A stretch of DNA of 64,000 bases from positions 1-64,000 of the forward strand of contig NZ_JAJHNP010000029.1 of assembly GCF_020819595.1 (NCBI RefSeq), read 5' to 3'. This stretch comes from Streptomyces barringtoniae (GTDB taxonomy: Bacteria > Actinomycetota > Actinomycetes > Streptomycetales > Streptomycetaceae). A program made the translations under genes and the position numbers. The notes under the pieces were generated by a model. The model did not search any database, was not told the DNA's origin, and was given only the letters and a program-made list of their open reading frames with translations. Positions 24,256 through 34,607 of the stretch are shown piece after piece (position 1 is the first letter of the stretch; every line of letters starts with the position of its first letter).

Positions 24256-24873
24256 TCAGAGCGAGTACGGGACCGGCGGCGGGGGTCCGCGCCGGCTGAC
24301 CGCGTGCCGCAGCACGGTCGGTCGGGGTGGTTCGGGGGCGCCCGGGACACGCGGGACGCGACCGGCGGGGGCGGGCAGCGAGGTGTCGCGCCACCAGGCG
24401 ACGAGGCCGGGAACGAACGCTCCGGCCCGGCGCAGCAACGCCCACAGCGCGGCCTCGCCCCGCCGCAGCCACCAGGAGGCGGCCAGCGCGGCGAGGAGGT
24501 GGGCGGCGGTGGCGTGGGCGGTGAGGTGCGGGTGCGCGCTCGTGTGGACGTCGCTCATGGCCGCCGCGTGGACGTGCATGGCGGCCATCGCGTGGCCGGG
24601 CATGGCCGTGCGCACGGTGGCGGGGTGGGCGGCGTCGAAGCCGAGGTGCAGCCCGGCCTGGGTGAGCACCATGGCGGCGCCGATACCGGCCAGCGACCGC
24701 TCCTGTGCGCCGAGCACCCAGCCGAGCGCGAGGACGGCGGCGAACCCGGCCGCATCGGCCCACAGCGGCGGCATGTCCCCCATGGCGAGCCCGTGTCCGG
24801 CGGCGGCGAGCAGCACGCACACCGCGGCGAACACTGCGGCACGCAGGCCTCTCACCGCCGGGGACGCGCTCAT
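24256..24873 (-). CDS. Small His/Met-rich membrane protein next to YcnI
   Basis: 205 residues, about four to five hydrophobic segments and a Pro/Arg-rich C-terminal tail. Between segments 3 and 4 there is a loop with many His and Met residues (GHAMAAMHVHAAAMSDVHTS, then AHPHLTAHATAAH), suitable for metal coordination. No enzyme family is recognised. The 49-bp spacing to ycnI and same strand suggest an operon and a role in copper handling, which is inference. Start chosen at ATG 24873 with AGGA upstream; a GTG at 24891 is possible. Confidence 0.75.
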   Translation of the reverse strand: MSASPAVRGLRAAVFAAVCVLLAAAGHGLAMGDMPPLWADAAGFAAVLALGWVLGAQERSLAGIGAAMVLTQAGLHLGFDAAHPATVRTAMPGHAMAAMHVHAAAMSDVHTSAHPHLTAHATAAHLLAALAASWWLRRGEAALWALLRRAGAFVPGLVAWWRDTSLPAPAGRVPRVPGAPEPPRPTVLRHAVSRRGPPPPVPYSL

Positions 24874-24954
24874 GGTGAGGGATCCTGCCACGTTCGGGTC
24901 ATACGTGGGGAACCGGTGGCTCGTTCAGCGCCGTACGCGAAAGGCGGTGTGGAG

Positions 24955-24995
24955 GGGCCGGTGGGCGCGGGCTCCCTTCCCGTGCCCACCGGCCC
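24955..24995 (-). terminator. Terminator of the ABC/beta-glucosidase operon
   Basis: Stem of 17 bp with one mismatch: GGGCCGGTGGGCGCGGG against CCCGTGCCCACCGGCCC, 7-base loop, starting 18 bp beyond the beta-glucosidase stop. Confidence 0.85.
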
Positions 24996-25012
24996 GGCCG
25001 GCCGGGCCCGGC

Positions 25013-26377
<1,365 letters not shown>

Positions 26378-26415
26378 GGAAGTCCCTTCGGGATCAGGGG
26401 TGTGGGTCGCTCGGG

Positions 26416-27297
26416 TCACTTGACGGCGCCTGCCGTCAGACCGGCGACGAGGTAGCGCTGCAGGAGGAGGAAGCCGGCGACCACGGGCACGCTGACGACC
26501 AGCGAGGCGGCCATGATCTGGTTCCAGTAGACGTTGTTGAGGGTGGAGTAGCCCTGGAGGCCGACGGCGAGGGTGCGGGTGGCGTCGTTGGTCATGACGG
26601 ACGCGAAGAGCACCTCGCCCCAGGCGGTCATGAAGGCGTAGACGGCGACCGCGACGATGCCGGGGACCGCCGCCGGTACGACGATCCTGAGCAGCGCGCC
26701 GAGCGGGCCGCAGCCGTCGACCAGTGCCGCTTCGTCCAGGTCGCGCGGCACCGAGTCGAAGTAGCCGATCAGCATCCAGATGGAGAAGGGGAGGGAGAAG
26801 GTCAGATACGTCAGGATCAGGCCGCCGCGGGAGCCGAACAGGGCGATGCCGGTGGCGTTGCCGATGTTGACGTAGATCAGGAACAGCGGGAGGAGGAAGA
26901 GGATGCCGGGGAACATCTGCGTCGACAGGACCGTCACCGTGAAGACCCGCTTGCCGCGGAAGTCGTAGCGGCTGACGGCGTACGCGGCGAACACCGCGAT
27001 CACCACCGAGCAGATCGTCGCCGCGCCCGCCACGATCAGCGAGTTCATGAAGTACTTCGCGAGCGGGACCGTCGACCATATGTCGATGTACGGCCGGATG
27101 GTGAGCCCGCTCGGCAGCCAGCGGAACTTGCCGGTGACGTCCGCGAGCGGCTTCAGCGAGCTGGAGACCATCACGTACACCGGGACCAGCACGAAGCCGG
27201 TGAGCAGGGTGAGGAAGATCCGCCTCGACCAGAGGAAGGAACGCGGCGGCGCCGTCGGCGAGTTGCGCCTCGGCGAGGCGAGGGGCGGGCTAGACAT
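26416..27297 (-). CDS. CUT1 sugar ABC transporter permease (MalG-like)
   Basis: 293 residues, six membrane segments. The EAA loop facing the ATPase is DLDEAALVDGCGPLGALLRIVVP. N-terminal RRIFLTLLTGFVLVPVYVMVSSSLKP is typical of the G subunit. Overlaps the preceding permease gene by 8 bp. Works with the F subunit and lipoprotein of the same operon. No ATPase gene is present in the operon; a shared MsiK-type ATPase elsewhere is the rule in Streptomyces. Confidence 0.92.
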   Translation of the reverse strand: MSSPPLASPRRNSPTAPPRSFLWSRRIFLTLLTGFVLVPVYVMVSSSLKPLADVTGKFRWLPSGLTIRPYIDIWSTVPLAKYFMNSLIVAGAATICSVVIAVFAAYAVSRYDFRGKRVFTVTVLSTQMFPGILFLLPLFLIYVNIGNATGIALFGSRGGLILTYLTFSLPFSIWMLIGYFDSVPRDLDEAALVDGCGPLGALLRIVVPAAVPGIVAVAVYAFMTAWGEVLFASVMTNDATRTLAVGLQGYSTLNNVYWNQIMAASLVVSVPVVAGFLLLQRYLVAGLTAGAVK

Positions 27298-28297
27298 CGG
27301 CGGAGGCCCTCCGTCCGCGCGAGGTGAACAGCAGGTACACGCCCGTCACGACGAGCAGGAAGAGCAGCAGCAGGACGGACATGGCGGAACCGGTGCCGAA
27401 GTTCCAGGTGACGAAGGACGCCTGGTAGATGTGGACCGAGATGAGGTCGGCGGCCTCGGGGGCGGACCTGCCGAACAGCACGTACGGCGTGTTGAAGTCG
27501 TTGAACGTCCACAGGAAGAGGACCAGGACCAGCACCTGGTTGACCGGGCGCAGGGACGGCAGGGTGATGCGGCGGATCTGCTGCCACATCCCGGCACCGT
27601 CCAGCGCGGCCGCCTCGTACAGCTCCCGGGGGATGTTCTGCAGTCCGGCCATCACGATGAGGAAGGCGAAGGGCCAGCCCTTCCAGACCGACACGGTGAG
27701 CAGCGCGTAGAAGCTGTTGTCGCCGATCAGCCAGAAGGACGGTTTGCCGGTGAGGTGCAGCTGGTCGTGCAGGACGTGGTTCACCAGGCCGTTGTCGTGC
27801 TGGAACATGAACACCCAGGTGATGACGGCCGCGTAGACCGGCAGGGCGTACGGCACCAGGAACAGTGCCCGGAGCAGGCCGCGGCCGCGGAAGGTGTCCT
27901 GCATGAAGACCGCGGCGGCGGTGCCGATCAGCCAGCACAGGCCGACCGACAGCAGGGTGAAGCCGACGGTGACGTAGAACGAGTGCAGCAGGGCCTGGCC
28001 GACGGGGGCGTCGAAGTCCACCGACACCTTGTAGTTGCCGAGGCCGGACCAGGGGGCGGTGCTCCAGTCGCGGATGTAGAACTGCGTGAGCTCCTTGAAG
28101 CTCATCACGATGCCGATGACCATCGGCACCAGGTGGACGAGGAGTTCGAGCAGCAGGGCGGGCAGGAGCAGCAGATACGGCAGGGAGACGCGGCGCAGCC
28201 GCCCGGTACGGCGGCGGGGTTCGCGCGCCGCCGCACCGGGCGTGGTGTGCCGCACCGGCTCCTTGAAGGCGGTGGTCGTCGTCATGGTCTCGCTCAC
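27290..28297 (-). CDS. CUT1 sugar ABC transporter permease (MalF-like)
   Basis: 335 residues, six membrane segments after a basic N-terminus. EAA motif: ELYEAAALDGAGMWQQIRRITLPSL. GTG start overlapping the solute-binding-protein stop (GTGA); ATG at 28285 is an alternative. Partner of the MalG-like subunit in importing a beta-glucoside-type oligosaccharide. Confidence 0.92.
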   Translation of the reverse strand: MSETMTTTTAFKEPVRHTTPGAAAREPRRRTGRLRRVSLPYLLLLPALLLELLVHLVPMVIGIVMSFKELTQFYIRDWSTAPWSGLGNYKVSVDFDAPVGQALLHSFYVTVGFTLLSVGLCWLIGTAAAVFMQDTFRGRGLLRALFLVPYALPVYAAVITWVFMFQHDNGLVNHVLHDQLHLTGKPSFWLIGDNSFYALLTVSVWKGWPFAFLIVMAGLQNIPRELYEAAALDGAGMWQQIRRITLPSLRPVNQVLVLVLFLWTFNDFNTPYVLFGRSAPEAADLISVHIYQASFVTWNFGTGSAMSVLLLLFLLVVTGVYLLFTSRGRRASADV

Positions 28298-29610
28298 GCC
28301 GCCGGCATCTGCTGCTGGGCCTTCTGCAGCGCGGCCTTGACCGAGTCGGTGGTCACCGCGCGCCCGGCGGCGGCGTCGGCGAACAGGTCCTTGACGGCCG
28401 TACCGACCGCTGTCTCGAACTGCGACTCGGACGCGACCTGCGGCAGGGCGGCCGCGCTGGTGGTGAAGGTGTTCTTCAGCACGGTGTTGGCAGGCGTGCT
28501 GAACGCCGGGTCCGCCTGCGCGGACTTCACCGGCGGGATGGTGCTGTAGGCCTTGTTGAGGACCTTCTGTTCCTCGTCGGAGGTCATGAACTTCACGAAC
28601 TTCGTGGCGCCGTCGAGGTTGTGGGTGTTCTTGAAGACGGCGAGGTTGATGCCTGCGACCATCGAGTCGACCTGGGTGCCGGGGCCGGGGGTGCCGGAGA
28701 TCACCGGGACGGGCGCGATGCCGTAGGCGTCCTCGCTCATCCCCTGGGACTTGAGGTTGGCGGAGGCGGACTGCCACAGCAGCATCGCCTGCTTGCCCTT
28801 GGCGAAGTCGCTGACGGACTGGTTCTGCGCGTACTCGGCGTCGCCGGTCGGGATGACCTTGTCCTTGGCCATGAGGTCGACGTAACTCTTCACGGCGTCC
28901 ACCACCTTGGGGTCGGTGAAGTCCGGCTTGCCGTCGGCGGTGAAGAAGTCGGCGCCGCGCTGCTTGGCGAAGACGAAGACGTGGTGGATGTTCTCCGACG
29001 GGTTGGAGCCCTCGGCACCGAGCGCGGACTTGCCCCTGGCCTGGATCTTCTTGCCGTCGGCGACCAACTCGTCCCAGGTGGCGGGCGGTTGCCCGATCCC
29101 GGCGTCGGCGAAGATCTTCTTGTTGTAGTAGAGGGCGTACGCCATCGAGTAGAGCGGGACCGCGGCGGGGTCCTTGCCCGCCGCGCCGGTCGAGCCGAGC
29201 GCGGAGTCGACGAACCGGTCCTTGCCGCCGATCTTGGCGAAGTTCCCCGTGTCCCACGGCAGCAGCGCGCCGGTCGCCTGCAGGGAGGCGCTCCAGGAGT
29301 TGCCGATGTTCAGCACGTCCGGGCCCTGACCCGAGGTGGTCGCGGTGAGGATCCGGTTGAGCAGGTCGGTCCAGGGCACGACCTCCAGCTTCACCTTGAT
29401 CCCGGTCTGCTTCTGGAACTTGTCGAGTTCGGGCTGGAGGACCTGCTGGTCGACGGCGATGCTGGCGCCCTGGTTGGAGGCCCAGTACGTCAGCGTCTTC
29501 GGCGAGTCGTTGGACCCGCCGCCGCTGGACGAGCCGCCTCCGCAGGCCGTGGCCGCGAGGACGAGAGACAGGGTGACGGCGCCTGTGGCCGCGGCTCGGA
29601 TGCTGCGCAT
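28294..29610 (-). CDS. Sugar ABC transporter solute-binding lipoprotein (CUT1)
   Basis: 438 residues. Signal peptide ends in lipobox LAATAC, so it is lipid-anchored outside the membrane; a Gly/Ser linker follows. The cluster-1 sugar-binding signature region GQGPDVLNIGNSWSASLQATGALLPW and PLYSMAYALYYNKKIFADAG mark the family. First gene of the operon; a palindromic operator candidate lies about 140 bp upstream. Substrate probably cellobiose or another beta-glucoside because a cytosolic GH1 enzyme ends the operon (inference). Confidence 0.92.
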   Translation of the reverse strand: MRSIRAAATGAVTLSLVLAATACGGGSSSGGGSNDSPKTLTYWASNQGASIAVDQQVLQPELDKFQKQTGIKVKLEVVPWTDLLNRILTATTSGQGPDVLNIGNSWSASLQATGALLPWDTGNFAKIGGKDRFVDSALGSTGAAGKDPAAVPLYSMAYALYYNKKIFADAGIGQPPATWDELVADGKKIQARGKSALGAEGSNPSENIHHVFVFAKQRGADFFTADGKPDFTDPKVVDAVKSYVDLMAKDKVIPTGDAEYAQNQSVSDFAKGKQAMLLWQSASANLKSQGMSEDAYGIAPVPVISGTPGPGTQVDSMVAGINLAVFKNTHNLDGATKFVKFMTSDEEQKVLNKAYSTIPPVKSAQADPAFSTPANTVLKNTFTTSAAALPQVASESQFETAVGTAVKDLFADAAAGRAVTTDSVKAALQKAQQQMPAA

Positions 29611-29750
29611 GGCTCCTGGTGTCCCTTTCCGGGAGTCGAGAACCCGAGGTTGCTCACGGAAGCCGACGCCCGTGCCGACCCGCGCGACCCGCGCGACCCG
29701 CGCGGATCCGGGCGGACCCGTTCGGCTCGCCTCCCGAAGCCCCTCATGGC

Positions 29751-29771
29751 TTAATTTAGGACGTGAGTTAA
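29751..29771. promoter_or_regulatory. Palindromic operator candidate upstream of the sugar ABC operon
   Basis: Arms TTAATTTAGG and CGTGAGTTAA around a central A; 7 of 10 positions are symmetric. The AT-rich ends stand out in a high-GC region. The TTAA-ended layout recalls ROK-type operators more than the LacI/CebR box. No matching regulator gene is adjacent. Confidence 0.5.
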
Positions 29772-30036
29772 TCCTCGGAGGAAACGCTCGTCAAGAGATC
29801 CGGCAGCGGGGAACGGCCGAACGGGCCGGAAAAGCGCGGGGATGCGCCGGAAAACAGGGGGTCCGGGTGGCGGTGGTGGGCGGCCGTACGGTGCGTGACC
29901 TGCGACGGGAGAGCCGGAGCACGGTTGTGCAACGGTTGTATGTCGACAGGCCTCCGCAACGGTTTGGTGCCGCAGGGACGACGGCTGCCGCACCAAGGCC
30001 CAACTCCCCCTCCGGCCCATCCCGTACGTCGTGGGC

Positions 30037-30079
30037 GGGGCCCGCACGGCGCACCGGATCGGCACGTCGTGCGGGCCCC
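30037..30079 (-). terminator. Terminator after the EF-G paralogue
   Basis: Perfect 12-bp stem GGGGCCCGCACG / CGTGCGGGCCCC with a 19-base loop, beginning 7 bp past the stop codon. Confidence 0.8.
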
Positions 30080-30085
30080 GTCCCG

Positions 30086-32143
30086 CTACCGGACCGGCAC
30101 CGGTCGCGGCGCCGGGGCGTAACCGGCCGGCCGGGTCGTGAAGGTGCCGCGGCCCTGGGTACGGCTGCGCAACCTGGTGGCGTAGCCGACCAGTTCGGCC
30201 AGCGGTACGGTCGCGGTCAGGACCGCCACGCCGCCCCGGGTCTCCGAGCCGCCGACCCGGCCGCGCCGGGCGGACAGGTCGCCGAGGACCGAGCCCACGG
30301 CGTCCTCCGGCACGGTCACCGTGACCTCGGCCACCGGCTCCAGCAGGGCCGTCGCGCACGCGCGCAGGGCCTGGCGGAGCCCGAGCCGGCCGGCGGTGCG
30401 GAAGGCCGTGTCGGAGGAGTCCTTCACATGGGTGGAGCCGTCGGTGAGCGTGACCCGCAGCCCGGTCACCGGGTGCCCGTCCAGCGGCCCCTCGGCGAGC
30501 GCGTCCCGGCACCCGGCCTCGACCGCGCGCACGTACTCCTGCGGCACACGGCCGCCGACCACGACGGAGCGGAACTCGAAACCGGTGACGCCCACTTCGG
30601 GACCGAGCGGTTCCACGTCGAGCACGACATGGGCGAACTGCCCCGCCCCGCCGTCCTGTTTGACGTGCCGGAACACGAACCCGGTCACGCCCTCGACGAC
30701 CGTCTCGCGGTAGGCGACCCGCGGCCGGCCCACGGTGACCTCCGGTCCCCCCTCGCGGCGGATCTTCTCCACCGCGACCTCCAGGTGGAGTTCGCCCATC
30801 CCGGACAGCACGGTCTGCCCGGTCTCGGCGTCGGTGCGGACCACCAGCGAGGGATCCTCCTCGGCCAGCCGCGCCAGCGCCACCGCCAGCCGGCCGGTGT
30901 CCGTGGCGCGCCGGGCCTCGACCGCGACGGACACCACGGGCTCGGCGGTCACCGGCGGTTCCAGGAGCAGCGGGGCTCCGGGGTCGCACAGCGTGGAGCC
31001 GGCCCGCGCCGACTTCACACCCGCGAGCGCGACGATGTCACCGGCGACCGCCCTCTCCAGCTGGGCGTGCCGGTCCGCCATGACCCGCAGGATGCGCGCC
31101 ACGCGCTCGGTGCGCCCGGTGCCCGGGTCCCACACGGTGTCTCCCTTCTCGACGGTGCCCGAATACACGCGCACGTAGGCCAGCCGCCCGGTGGCGCCCG
31201 CGTTCACCTTGAACACGAGCCCGGAGAACGGCGCTTCGGGATCGGCGGCGCGCTCCTGCTCGGTGCCCTCGTGGTCGCCGCGTACGGCGGGGACGTCCAG
31301 CGGCGAGGGCAGATAGGCCACGACCGCGTCGAGCAGCGGTTCGACGCCGCGGTTGCGGTACGCGGAGCCGCACAGCACGACCACGCCGTCCCCGGTGCGG
31401 GTGAGGTCGCGCAGGGTGGCGGCGAGGGTGCCGGCGGACAGGGCCCCGCGGTCGCAGAACTCCTCCAGGGCGGCCGGGTGCAGCTCCGCCACGGTCTCCT
31501 CCAGCGCCCGGCGCCGCCGTACCGCCTCCTCGCCCAGCGACTCGGGCACGGGCCCCTCCACGGCCGTACCCGCGCCGTCGGCCCAGACCAGCGAGCGCAT
31601 CCGTACGAGGTCCACCACGCCCGTGAACCCGTCCTCCGCGCCGATGGGAAGCTGGACGACGAGCGGTACGGGATGCAGTCTCTGCCGGATGGACTCGACG
31701 GCCCGGTCCAGGTCGGCGCCCGCCCGGTCCATCTTGTTGACGAACGCGATGCGCGGCACGCCGTGCCGGTCCGCCTGCCGCCACACCGACTCGCTCTGCG
31801 GCTCGACCCCGGCGACGGCGTCGAACACGGCGACCGCCCCGTCCAGGACGCGAAGTGAGCGCTCGACCTCGTCGGCGAAGTCGACGTGGCCGGGGGTGTC
31901 GATGAGATTGATGCGGTGCCCGTCCCAGGCGCAGCTGACGGCGGCGGCGAAGATGGTGATGCCGCGGTCGCGTTCCTGCGGGTCGAAGTCGGTGACGGTG
32001 GTGCCGTCGTGCACCTCGCCCCGCTTGTGGGTGGTGCCCGTCGCATACAGGATCCGCTCGGTGACGGTGGTCTTGCCGGCGTCGACGTGGGCGAGGATGC
32101 CGAGGTTGCGGATCGCGGCGAGGGTGGTGGTGTTCGTGCGCAC
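30086..32143 (-). CDS. Elongation factor G paralogue (translational GTPase)
   Basis: 685 residues with EF-G domain order. G1 AHVDAGKTT, G2/G3 region RDRGITIFAAAV and DTPGHVDF, G4 NKMD. Domains II-V follow, with domain IV motif GGAGQFAHVVLDVEP and HVKDSSDTAFRTAGRLGLR. It is shorter than housekeeping FusA (about 700) and lies alone, outside the str operon (rpsL-rpsG-fusA-tuf), so it is a second, accessory EF-G. Possible roles are recycling-specific or stress translation, or antibiotic protection; nothing in the sequence decides. GTG start, AAAGG upstream. The 298 bp before it hold no gene. Confidence 0.9.
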   Translation of the reverse strand: MRTNTTTLAAIRNLGILAHVDAGKTTVTERILYATGTTHKRGEVHDGTTVTDFDPQERDRGITIFAAAVSCAWDGHRINLIDTPGHVDFADEVERSLRVLDGAVAVFDAVAGVEPQSESVWRQADRHGVPRIAFVNKMDRAGADLDRAVESIRQRLHPVPLVVQLPIGAEDGFTGVVDLVRMRSLVWADGAGTAVEGPVPESLGEEAVRRRRALEETVAELHPAALEEFCDRGALSAGTLAATLRDLTRTGDGVVVLCGSAYRNRGVEPLLDAVVAYLPSPLDVPAVRGDHEGTEQERAADPEAPFSGLVFKVNAGATGRLAYVRVYSGTVEKGDTVWDPGTGRTERVARILRVMADRHAQLERAVAGDIVALAGVKSARAGSTLCDPGAPLLLEPPVTAEPVVSVAVEARRATDTGRLAVALARLAEEDPSLVVRTDAETGQTVLSGMGELHLEVAVEKIRREGGPEVTVGRPRVAYRETVVEGVTGFVFRHVKQDGGAGQFAHVVLDVEPLGPEVGVTGFEFRSVVVGGRVPQEYVRAVEAGCRDALAEGPLDGHPVTGLRVTLTDGSTHVKDSSDTAFRTAGRLGLRQALRACATALLEPVAEVTVTVPEDAVGSVLGDLSARRGRVGGSETRGGVAVLTATVPLAELVGYATRLRSRTQGRGTFTTRPAGYAPAPRPVPVR

Positions 32144-32441
32144 GGCCCAGGGCCTTTCTGGGGATCAGGCCTGACGTTGAGGCCTGCATCGGGAAAAGGG
32201 CAGCGCGATTACCCGTGCGTCCGAGAATCAGCGGGGCGTCACGGGCGTCCGGTGCCGGCCGCGCAGCGGGCACCGGCACCACCCGGACACGAGGATCACC
32301 TCGTACCGGGAACGGGGAGCGACGACAGCGGTGCGTGCGCGCACGGCCGGGCTCCCCTCTGTGTCGGACGACAGGCACCGCCGTGGTCGTGGCGGCGCTC
32401 GGTACGGGATGACGGTACGAGAGGGAGGCGGCCGGGGCACG

Positions 32442-33446
32442 TCATTTTCGGCTGCGGCGACCGTCCGGGCGTACCGGAGGGGTGAGCCCGGCGGTGAGCG
32501 GAGCCAGCGCCCCGGCCAGGCGGCAGAGCCAGTCCTCCGCCGTCCCCCGCACGGCGGGGTGCCGCTCCTGGAAGGCGGTCCAGTCCACGTCCCAGCGGAG
32601 CACCGCGGCGGGATCGAGGGCATGCGGGTCCGCGGATGTCGCCGCCCGGTCGAAGACCTTCCGCAGCAGGCTCGGCGGGAGCGGCAGGGTGTCCGCGGAT
32701 GCGGTCTCGGCGAGGAGGACCGCGTCGTACAGGTCCTTGCCCTGTGCGCGGCGTCCGTCCCGGCTGTCGGTGTGCAGCCACAGCAGCTTCCAGGCCAGGG
32801 ACAGTTCACGGCTCGCCGTGCGCACCGGGACGGGGCTTCCGCCGTCGCCGCGCGGTATCAGGGTCCACACCGGGGGTTCGGGCAGCCGTTCGTCGCGGGC
32901 GAAGTCCAGCCGCACCTCGCCGGGCGGCAGGCCGTCCGCGTGCCAGGGGATGAGCAGACGCACGCCCGGCGTGTCGTACTCGGCGTAGGTCCAGGTGCCG
33001 TCGACGCGCGCGTTGTCCGCGTCGAGGAGCAGCCCCGGGGCGGCCCCGGGGCGCCGGGCCACGCGGTCGAGCAGGTCGGCGTACGGGGGTCTGGTGTCCG
33101 CCGCGTCCTCCTCATGCAGCCAGTGCAGCCCTTCGGGCGGGAGCAGCGGCCGCTGCCCGCCGGTGTCGAACTCCTCGTACGTCCACATCTCATACCGTGC
33201 CGCGCCGTCGGCGGCCTCGGGCCACTGCTGCACGATGTCCAGCCGGTCGACGTACGGATACGGGTCCAGCGTGTCGACCCCGACGGGGTCCTCCAGCACC
33301 ACCCAGTCCAGATCGGCCGGTTGACGCGCCGCATCCCCCACCCAGGCAGGCATGACCATGCTTCCGCGCAGGGCCAGGGTTCCGCTCCAGGGAGCGTCCG
33401 CGATGAGGCCCAGCACGTGATCGAGCGCCGCGCGCAGTGCGTCCAC
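32442..33446 (-). CDS. Nucleotidyltransferase-fold protein, AbiEii-like
   Basis: 334 residues, GTG start. The motif LRGSMVMPAWVGDAARQPADLDWVV matches the GS...R...DxD pattern of AbiEii/DUF1814-type nucleotidyltransferases, toxins of type IV toxin-antitoxin systems. The later segment LAWKLLWLHTDSRDGRRAQGKDLYDAVLL corresponds to the conserved K-x-D-x-D helix of that group. No AbiEi-like antitoxin gene is adjacent, so it may be a stand-alone member. Between it and the EF-G paralogue are 298 bp without a recognisable gene. Confidence 0.75.
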   Translation of the reverse strand: MDALRAALDHVLGLIADAPWSGTLALRGSMVMPAWVGDAARQPADLDWVVLEDPVGVDTLDPYPYVDRLDIVQQWPEAADGAARYEMWTYEEFDTGGQRPLLPPEGLHWLHEEDAADTRPPYADLLDRVARRPGAAPGLLLDADNARVDGTWTYAEYDTPGVRLLIPWHADGLPPGEVRLDFARDERLPEPPVWTLIPRGDGGSPVPVRTASRELSLAWKLLWLHTDSRDGRRAQGKDLYDAVLLAETASADTLPLPPSLLRKVFDRAATSADPHALDPAAVLRWDVDWTAFQERHPAVRGTAEDWLCRLAGALAPLTAGLTPPVRPDGRRSRK

Positions 33447-33482
33447 GGGGCAGACCGTAGCGGCCGCCACTGACAACGGCGG

Positions 33483-33524
33483 GGCAGGTGAGAACCCATG
33501 ACCTGGTGGCCATGGGTTCCTGCC
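33483..33524 (-). terminator. Terminator of the CUT2 sugar operon
   Basis: Stem GAACCCATG / CATGGGTTC (9 bp, 10-base loop) extended by GGCAG / CTGCC around a short bulge, 24 bp past the solute-binding-protein stop. Confidence 0.75.
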
Positions 33525-33547
33525 GGGGTCCGCGGGGCGGACGGGGC

Positions 33548-34555
33548 TCAGCCCAGCTTGGCCGACATGTCGTACTGCTTGTACACGTCCGCGGCGTTGT
33601 CCTTGGTGATCCTGGTGGTCTGCAGGGTCTGCTTCTTGCCGACGGTCTTTCCGTGCACGATGGCCTCGGCGGTGTCCGCCGCCTGCTCGGCGCCGGTCGG
33701 GTAGATGAAGGTGGTGTACATCTGGCCGAGCTGTACGGCCCGGATGCCCCCGGTCGGGATGGCGAGGCCGTCGATGCCGATGAACTTGATGCCGTCGGCC
33801 TTGCCGGCGCCGCGGGCGGCGAGGACAGCGCCGAGGGCCATGTCGTCGTTCTCGCCGTAGACGAGGTCGATCTTCTTGTTCTGGTCGAGCCAGCGCTGCG
33901 TGATCGCGGTGGCGTTGGCCTTCAGCCACTTCGCCTCCTGGTGGTACACGATGGTGATGTGGTGTCCGGCGACGGCGTCCCTGAAGCCCTTGTCGCGGTC
34001 GATCTGCGGCTGGTCGGACAGGGTGCCCTGCAGCTCGGCCACGTTGCCGCCGTGCGGCAGGGCCTGCACCGCCGCCTCGCCCGCCATCGTGCCGATCTTG
34101 TAGTTGTCGCCGCCGATGAAGGACGTGTAGCAGTCGGTGTTCACGGTGCGGTCCAGGACGATGACCGGGATGTGTGCGCTGCAGGCCTGCTGCACCGCGG
34201 CGGTCAGCGGGGCCGGCTCGTTGGGCGAGAGGATCAGGACGTCGACCTTCCGCTGGATGAAGTTCTGCACCTGGCTCACCTGGGTGGCGCTGTCCTGGTG
34301 GGCGTCGCTGATGGGCAGCAGCTTCAGGTCCGGGTACTTCTTGACGAAGTACTCCAGCTGGGCGTTGAGCTGGGCGCGGTACGGCTCGGCGTTGTTGGAC
34401 TGGGAGTAGCCGACCACGAACTCCTTCCTGCCGCCGCCCGAGCCGGCGGCGGCGGTCTTCGGCGCATGGGCGGCGCAGGAGGTCAGTGCGGCGACGGTGG
34501 CGACCGCGCCGGCGACGGCCACGGCGGTACGACGGCTCAGGGACACAGCGGACAC
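33548..34555 (-). CDS. CUT2 sugar ABC transporter solute-binding lipoprotein (YtfQ/RbsB-like)
   Basis: 335 residues from the GTG at 34555, which has AAGGAG 5 bases upstream; an ATG at 34570 would add five residues. Twin-Arg-like SRR then hydrophobic core and lipobox LTSC. The periplasmic-binding-protein type I fold shows VVGYSQSNNAEPYRAQLNAQ, VDVLILSPNEPAPLTAAV and IPVIVLDRTVNTDCYTSFIGGDN, closest in feel to galactofuranose/ribose binders. Last gene of the operon ATPase-permease-binding protein. Confidence 0.92.
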   Translation of the reverse strand: MSAVSLSRRTAVAVAGAVATVAALTSCAAHAPKTAAAGSGGGRKEFVVGYSQSNNAEPYRAQLNAQLEYFVKKYPDLKLLPISDAHQDSATQVSQVQNFIQRKVDVLILSPNEPAPLTAAVQQACSAHIPVIVLDRTVNTDCYTSFIGGDNYKIGTMAGEAAVQALPHGGNVAELQGTLSDQPQIDRDKGFRDAVAGHHITIVYHQEAKWLKANATAITQRWLDQNKKIDLVYGENDDMALGAVLAARGAGKADGIKFIGIDGLAIPTGGIRAVQLGQMYTTFIYPTGAEQAADTAEAIVHGKTVGKKQTLQTTRITKDNAADVYKQYDMSAKLG

Positions 34556-34607
34556 AGGGGCTCCTTGCATGGGTGAGGGTGAGGGTGAGCGGGGGTGCGG
34601 GGGAAGG

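Larger units (their letters stand above)
29611..30085. other. 475-bp non-coding region between sugar operon and EF-G paralogue
   Basis: Both flanking genes are on the minus strand, so this holds the EF-G terminator (30037-30079) and the sugar-operon promoter region. It contains three perfect tandem copies of CGACCCGCG (29676-29702) and the palindrome at 29751-29771. No gene is supported between 29772 and 30036. Confidence 0.7.

Noticed and set aside
29611..29800. CebR-type operator for the beta-glucosidase operon
   Set aside because: TGGGAGCGCTCCCA or a close variant was looked for and not found.
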